Of a DNA stretch of 25,997 nt, positions 21,550 through 25,997 are shown piece by piece. Position numbers and translations under genes: made by a program. Source of the stretch: an uncultured Clostridium sp. (GTDB lineage: Bacteria; Bacillota; Clostridia; Lachnospirales; Lachnospiraceae); contig CAUCIO010000013.1 in the NCBI GenBank assembly GCA_958442925.1, forward strand, positions 1 to 25,997, in the 5' to 3' direction. Numbering within the stretch: the stretch's first letter is position 1; every line of letters begins with the position of its first letter. The notes under the pieces were generated by a model. It was not told the DNA's origin. It made no database searches and was given only the letters and a program-made list of their open reading frames with translations.

Positions 21550-22590
21550 ATGGGAAACTTCATAAGGAATCGTCTGGCTCATGGGGTGACTGTCGTCTCC
21601 AATGAATTTATAGACAGGTATATGGCCAGAGCCAACGGGGAGTATGTAAAGGTTTATCTTTACATTTTAAGAAACGGCGGGGAGGCGGACAGTGTGGCTG
21701 CCATTGCCGACGCCCTGAACCACACGGAGGCGGATGTGCGACGCGCTCTGATCTACTGGGAGCAGGAGGGACTCCTGGAGCTTGGGGATAACAGACAGGA
21801 AGCTGTGAAAGAAACAGAGAGCCGCCCTTCCCTTTTCACTTCAGGGCAGAGACAGCCGGAGCCATCCAGAACGGATCCCTGCAGTCTGTCAGGAAACGAG
21901 GAGTTTTCCCAGCTTCTTTATATTGCCCAGAAATATTTAAACAGAACCTTCACCCCCACGGACTGCGATGTATTTGCCCACCTTTACGGGGAACTGCATA
22001 TGCCGGCGGAGCTTTTAGAGTACCTGGTGGAGTCCTGCGCCCAGAATGGCCATACCAGTATCCGATATATTGAGAAAGTAGGGCTTAACTGGCATGAAAG
22101 AGGCTTTAAGACAGCTGAGGAGGCGAAAACCCAGTCCATGGGATATAAAAAGGATATTTTTGCCGTCATGCGGGCATTCGGGCTGTCAGGCAGAAATCCG
22201 GCAGACAGCGAGATAGATCTGATGGATAAATGGTTCGGGGCCTTTGGCTTTACTAGGGAGATTGTGGTGGAGGCCTGCAGCCGTACTATGGCGGCCATCC
22301 ATAAGCCCAGCTTTCAGTATGCAGATACGATTCTGACGGAATGGAGCCGGGCTGGTGTGCGGACTATGAAGGATGTGGAGAACGTGACGAGGCTTCGGAA
22401 GGAGAAAAAGGCCAGAGAGGGGAAAAACGGCGGACAGACTGAGAAAAAAAGGACTGGAAACCGTTTCCATAATCTGGAGGAACACGGCTATAATTACGAT
22501 GAGATGATCTGGAGCATGATGAATTCCGGAGACGGAGGAGCTGCTCCGGGACAGCCAAACAGCACAGGAGGACAACATGGCACTGAGTAA
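21550..22590 (+). CDS. DnaD-domain primosomal protein
   Basis: The 346-aa protein has an N-terminal winged-helix domain (about 1-75; YVKVYLYILRNGG, then ADALNHTEADVRRALIYW) and two DnaB_2/DnaD C-terminal-type domains, about 110-195 and 200-280. Each ends with the YxxxIxxxW-like signature: YIEKVGLNW and YADTILTEW. Bacillota DnaD/DnaB proteins remodel DNA and help load the replicative helicase. The tail is basic and disordered (KEKKAREGKNGGQTEKKR). The start at ATG 21550 is set by AGGAGG (21537-21542); an ATG at 21505 has no spaced ribosome site. It overlaps the ATPase gene by 14 bases, so the pair is coupled. DnaA boxes lie directly upstream. Confidence 0.88.
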   Translation: MGNFIRNRLAHGVTVVSNEFIDRYMARANGEYVKVYLYILRNGGEADSVAAIADALNHTEADVRRALIYWEQEGLLELGDNRQEAVKETESRPSLFTSGQRQPEPSRTDPCSLSGNEEFSQLLYIAQKYLNRTFTPTDCDVFAHLYGELHMPAELLEYLVESCAQNGHTSIRYIEKVGLNWHERGFKTAEEAKTQSMGYKKDIFAVMRAFGLSGRNPADSEIDLMDKWFGAFGFTREIVVEACSRTMAAIHKPSFQYADTILTEWSRAGVRTMKDVENVTRLRKEKKAREGKNGGQTEKKRTGNRFHNLEEHGYNYDEMIWSMMNSGDGGAAPGQPNSTGGQHGTE

Positions 22591-23572
22591 TTCCCAGTAT
22601 GATTCCATTATGCGTATTTATAACCAGACCCAGCTTCGCCAGAAGCATGAGCTGGACAGACGGCGGGAGGAAATTTACCAGAAGATTCCGGCTGTAAAGG
22701 AGCTGAATGAAGAGATAACTTCCTCGGCAGTAAAAAGCGCCAGACAGCTTCTGGCGGGAGATGACCGGGCCGCCAGAGGGCTGAAGCAGAGGATTGCAGA
22801 TCTGTGCGAGGAGCGTCAGGTACTGCTTACAGCCTATGGCTATCCGGAAGATTACCTGGAACTTCGCTACGACTGCCCGGTCTGCCGGGACACAGGATAC
22901 GTGGACGGCCGCAAATGCAGCTGTTTTAAGAAACGAGAGATTGCCCTTCTCTATGATCAGTCCAATATCAGGGAGATTTTAAACAGGGAAAATTTCAGCA
23001 CCTTTTCCTATGAATATTTTGACGATACGAAGCCGGATCCCAGAAGCAAAAAGACGGCCAGGGAATATATGAAACAGGTGGTATCCCTCTGCAGGACATA
23101 TGTGGAGCAGTTTGGAGAAAACAAGGGAAATATGCTTTTTACAGGTAAGACAGGACTGGGAAAAACCTTTTTAAGCAACTGCATTGCCAAGGAGCTGTTA
23201 GATCAGGGATATTCGGTCGTCTATCTTCCGGCAGTGAAGATGTATGAAATTTTTTCAAAGGAACGGTTTGACTATGATTCCACAGAGGAGGACAGAGATC
23301 GCTCCATGTATCTGTTAGACTGTGATCTGCTGATTATTGACGATCTGGGTACAGAGCTTGTAAATGCCTTTACCACTTCCCAGCTGTTCTACTGTGTCAA
23401 CGAACGGCTGAACAGGAAGAAGGGAACCATCATTTCCACCAATCTTCCGGTCAATGAGATGAGGGATGAATTTACAGACAGGGTTATGTCCAGGATTATC
23501 AGCCAGTATACAGTAATTCCCTTTTACGGGGAGGATATCCGGATCCGGAAAAAGCTTCTGGGGCGGGGTTGA
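22577..23572 (+). CDS. DnaC/DnaI-type helicase loader ATPase
   Basis: The 331-aa protein has a coiled-coil N-terminus (10-85) and a four-Cys zinc site YDCPVC...KCSCF (C100, C103, C114, C116), as in DnaI. It also has an AAA+ domain with Walker A FTGKTGLGKTFLS (190-197 core), Walker B LLIIDDLGTE (251-260), sensor-1-type ISTNLP and a C-terminal Arg-rich finger region. It would bind and load the replicative DNA helicase at forks. AGGAGG lies 6 bases before the ATG, inside the end of the DnaD-like gene. IstB-like transposon ATPases look similar, but the zinc site, DnaD partner and lack of any transposase favour the chromosomal loader. Confidence 0.9.
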   Translation: MALSNSQYDSIMRIYNQTQLRQKHELDRRREEIYQKIPAVKELNEEITSSAVKSARQLLAGDDRAARGLKQRIADLCEERQVLLTAYGYPEDYLELRYDCPVCRDTGYVDGRKCSCFKKREIALLYDQSNIREILNRENFSTFSYEYFDDTKPDPRSKKTAREYMKQVVSLCRTYVEQFGENKGNMLFTGKTGLGKTFLSNCIAKELLDQGYSVVYLPAVKMYEIFSKERFDYDSTEEDRDRSMYLLDCDLLIIDDLGTELVNAFTTSQLFYCVNERLNRKKGTIISTNLPVNEMRDEFTDRVMSRIISQYTVIPFYGEDIRIRKKLLGRG

Positions 23573-23632
23573 CGCAAAGCAGGTTAAATGATATAAAGAA
23601 GAAGTATTTTACTGACACGTGGGAGGAAAAAC

Positions 23633-24814
23633 ATGCTGTACGAAGAGAAGATTATTGATACGATTCCTGTGGGACCTTTAGGCCTGATTCCCCTGAAGAG
23701 CTGCAGAACTATGGGAGAAAAGGTTGATAAATATCTGTCTGACTGGCGCAGGGAGCGGGAGAGCGAGCACAAGTCTACGATTGCCTTTGCCGGATATCAG
23801 AGAGATTCCTATATTATTTCCGCCAGCACGCCTCGTTTTGGCTCCGGAGAGGGAAAGGGCGCTCTGAATGAATCAGTCCGCGGAGATGATATTTATATTT
23901 TAGTGGATGTGTGCAACCATAACCTGACTTATTCCCTGAATGGAATGGTAAATCACATGTCCCCAGACGATCATTTCCAGGATTTAAAGAGAGTGATCGC
24001 CGCTGTAGGAGGAAAAGCCAGAAGAATCAATGTTATTATGCCGTTCCTCTATGAGAGCCGCCAGCATAAGCGTACAGGTCGTGAGTCCTTAGACTGTGCT
24101 CTGGCTCTTCAGGAGATTGTAGATATGGGTGTGGAGAACATTATTACGTTTGACGCCCATGACCCAAGAGTCCAGAATGCGATTCCGTTAAAGGGATTTG
24201 AGACTGTCCAGCCGATTTACCAGTTCATTAAGCATCTGTTAAAGCATGAGAAGGAGCTTCAGATTGACAATGATCACATGATGGTTATCAGCCCGGATGA
24301 GGGCGGAATGCGCCGCGCCGTGTACTTTGCCAACGTGCTGGGACTTGATATGGGTATGTTCTATAAGCGCCGCGATTATACGAGAATTGTCAACGGAAGA
24401 AATCCGATTGTAGCCCATGAGTTCCTGGGAAGCAGCGTAGAGGGCAAGGATGTCATCATTGTAGACGATATGATTTCCTCCGGAGAGAGCATGCTGGATG
24501 TGGCCAAGGAGTTAAAGAGAAGAAAGGCCAGAAAGGTTTTTGTCTGCGCTACTTTCGGACTGTTTACAAACGGACTTCAGAAGTTTGACGAGTACTATGA
24601 GAATGGAGTCATTGACAGGGTTCTGACTACAAACCTAATTTACCAGTCAGCCGATCTGCTGTCCAGACCATACTATATAGATGTGGATATGAGCAAGTAC
24701 ATTGCCCTGATTATCGACAACTTAAACCATGACGCTTCCTTAAGTGAGCTGTTAAACCCGACAGGAAGAATTAACCGTCTGGTAGAGAAGTATAAGGCAG
24801 GCATCAGGGACTAG
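23633..24814 (+). CDS. prs: Ribose-phosphate pyrophosphokinase (PRPP synthetase), long form
   Basis: This 393-aa enzyme makes PRPP from ribose 5-phosphate and ATP for nucleotide, His and Trp synthesis. The PRPP-binding loop is VIIVDDMISSGESM (274-287). The FDAHDPRVQNAIPLKGFE segment (173-190) and RINVIMPFLYESRQHKRTGR (131-150) match the catalytic ATP and flexible-loop regions. Typical Prs proteins are about 310-320 aa. The longer length comes from an extended N-terminus and inserts (about 1-85), as in a group of clostridial homologues. GGGAGG 8 bases upstream sets the start. It lies 60 bases after the helicase loader and is probably co-transcribed. No terminator separates it from the next gene. 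Confidence 0.92.
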   Translation: MLYEEKIIDTIPVGPLGLIPLKSCRTMGEKVDKYLSDWRRERESEHKSTIAFAGYQRDSYIISASTPRFGSGEGKGALNESVRGDDIYILVDVCNHNLTYSLNGMVNHMSPDDHFQDLKRVIAAVGGKARRINVIMPFLYESRQHKRTGRESLDCALALQEIVDMGVENIITFDAHDPRVQNAIPLKGFETVQPIYQFIKHLLKHEKELQIDNDHMMVISPDEGGMRRAVYFANVLGLDMGMFYKRRDYTRIVNGRNPIVAHEFLGSSVEGKDVIIVDDMISSGESMLDVAKELKRRKARKVFVCATFGLFTNGLQKFDEYYENGVIDRVLTTNLIYQSADLLSRPYYIDVDMSKYIALIIDNLNHDASLSELLNPTGRINRLVEKYKAGIRD

Positions 24815-24865
24815 AACGAGAAGTATATTTTTGGAAACGCTGGACAGGAAAACAGGCTGAATATT

Positions 24866-25997
24866 GTGGAGAAAATCAAACTGCTATGTCTTACTTATGG
24901 TGATCACAGCTTCCTTACGCAGCAGGCCATCAGTAAGCTGGATAAAAGTATAGATCTGACGATTGTAAATGGAGTAGCGCCCCATATGCACAGCTTTCTT
25001 GAGGAAGCGATTAATGACGGAGTTGACGTAATCGTTGCCAGAGGAGCGAATACAAAGTATATAAGAGAACACTTTACGATCCCGATTGTAGATATCCGGA
25101 TCTCCCTGTACGACTATGTCAGAGCGGTTCATATTGCCAGACAGATTGGAAGCAGCATCGATATTATTGTGGCCCATGGAGATCCGATAACAGAGGTCCC
25201 GGAGGAATTCAAGGCAATCGGACAGATGATGAATGTGACAATACGCGTCATCGAATATAACGATATCTCAGAGCTGGAGGAGATTGTGAAAGAAAGCCGG
25301 GCTGACGTGCTGATTGGAACAGCGTATACCAACGAAGTTGCATTTAAGCACCAGAGATCCTGCGTCCTTATCTGTTCCGGCGACGGAGCGGTGATTAACG
25401 CGATCTATGAGGCCAAGTATCTGGTTGAGGAAAGCAGAAAGAAGCGGCTGAAAAACGAGCTGATCAATACGTTTGTAAAGTATTCCAACAGCGGTATTAT
25501 CATTATAGATGGAGCAGGGAAAATCGTCAGCTTCAATAAGGTCGCAGAGACGCTGTTCGGCGTTAAGCAGCAATCGGCGATTGGACAGCATATTAAGGAG
25601 ATCCTGCCTGAAAATACTCTGAAGGATGCTCTGCAGGAGGAGTTTGAAAACAAGAGCGTCGTCTATAAGCTGAACGGCACGAAGGTGATAGATAATCAGA
25701 CACAGATCAGAAGCAATCACAAAATTATAGGCGCGGTCAGCGTGATATCGAATCTTTCGGATACCAAAAAGGCAGAATTAGAGTATAACAGGAAAAACGC
25801 GTTCAAGAACGACTATACAGGTTTCAGCGCTTCGGCCACCTTTAAGGATATCGTAGGAAGCAGTAAAATCATACGGACAGTCATAAACGAAGCTAAGATC
25901 TTTTCCAAATCCGACGCGTCTATTATGATACTGGGAGATACAGGAACGGGAAAAGAATTGTTCGCACAGAGCATTCACAACCACAGCGACAGGGCAA
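24866..25997 (+). CDS. PrpR-type sigma-54-dependent activator (partial, 3' end outside window)
   Basis: The open frame runs 377 codons to the window edge. Domains in order are a PrpR N-terminal sensor (about 1-180; VIVARGANTKYIREH, IPIVDIRISLYDY), a linker helix, a PAS domain (about 195-300; SGIIIIDGAGKIVSFN, AETLFGV) and the start of a sigma-54 AAA+ domain (about 320 on; IVGSSKIIRTVI, Walker A LGDTGTGKELFAQSIHNH). GTG 24866 is the only sensible start, with weak AGG (24854-24856) upstream; the frame is open back to the prs stop, so the N-terminus is uncertain. It is paralogous to the left-edge activator. Its target operon is expected to the right, outside the window. The central GAFTGA motif is not reached. 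Confidence 0.85.
   Translation, partial: MEKIKLLCLTYGDHSFLTQQAISKLDKSIDLTIVNGVAPHMHSFLEEAINDGVDVIVARGANTKYIREHFTIPIVDIRISLYDYVRAVHIARQIGSSIDIIVAHGDPITEVPEEFKAIGQMMNVTIRVIEYNDISELEEIVKESRADVLIGTAYTNEVAFKHQRSCVLICSGDGAVINAIYEAKYLVEESRKKRLKNELINTFVKYSNSGIIIIDGAGKIVSFNKVAETLFGVKQQSAIGQHIKEILPENTLKDALQEEFENKSVVYKLNGTKVIDNQTQIRSNHKIIGAVSVISNLSDTKKAELEYNRKNAFKNDYTGFSASATFKDIVGSSKIIRTVINEAKIFSKSDASIMILGDTGTGKELFAQSIHNHSDRA

Noticed and set aside
22577..23572. IstB-type transposon helper ATPase
   Set aside because: A four-Cys site, a coupled DnaD-like partner and the absence of a transposase or inverted repeats favour a helicase loader.
1..25997. CRISPR arrays, tRNA or rRNA genes, insertion sequences
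   Set aside because: No regularly spaced repeats, cloverleaf sequences, rRNA segments or transposase frames were recognised on either strand.

Overview
The window looks like the chromosome of a gut-type Clostridia (Bacillota), most likely a Lachnospiraceae member. The grounds are moderate G+C with AT-rich spacers, strong AGGAGG ribosome sites, a DnaD plus DnaC/DnaI-type helicase-loading pair, a long (393 aa) PRPP synthetase, QueT under a preQ1 riboswitch, and a CUT1 sugar importer with no ATPase of its own. The assignment comes from gene content and family resemblance only.

Layout. (A) 1-485, minus: N-terminus of a PrpR-type sigma-54 activator, divergent from (B) 788-7093, an operon behind a canonical -24/-12 promoter (734-749). 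The operon encodes a D-2-hydroxyacid dehydrogenase, the C-terminal remnant of an RraA-like protein, two SLC13/DASS-type anion carriers, a COG3964-type amidohydrolase and a DUF6282-type metal-dependent hydrolase. It reads as uptake and breakdown of an unidentified organic acid or acylated hydroxy acid. (C) 7304-11367: cation/proton antiporter, a third anion permease and a YesN-like regulator with a degenerate receiver, under a sigma-A promoter followed by an attenuator-like hairpin. A strong terminator closes the unit. (D) 11585-17450: HAD phosphatase, two CUT1 permeases, lipoprotein binding protein, nucleoside hydrolase and sugar isomerase/epimerase; phased direct repeats upstream of it may be the regulator's sites. 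(E) 17519-18491: two GNAT acetyltransferases. (F) about 18609-18958: a compact candidate type I toxin-antitoxin locus, with a 30-aa membrane peptide on the minus strand and a convergent structured small RNA on the plus strand. (G) 19082-19738: preQ1-I riboswitch and queT. (H) 19835-24814: murC, a DnaA-box cluster, DnaD-like protein, DnaC/DnaI-like ATPase and prs. (I) 24866-end: a second PrpR-type activator, cut by the window edge.

Most likely to be undescribed are the toxin-antitoxin locus with its four-block CCCTCC/GGAGGG leader, the sigma-54 catabolic operon of unknown substrate, and the DnaA boxes directly upstream of the helicase-loading genes.
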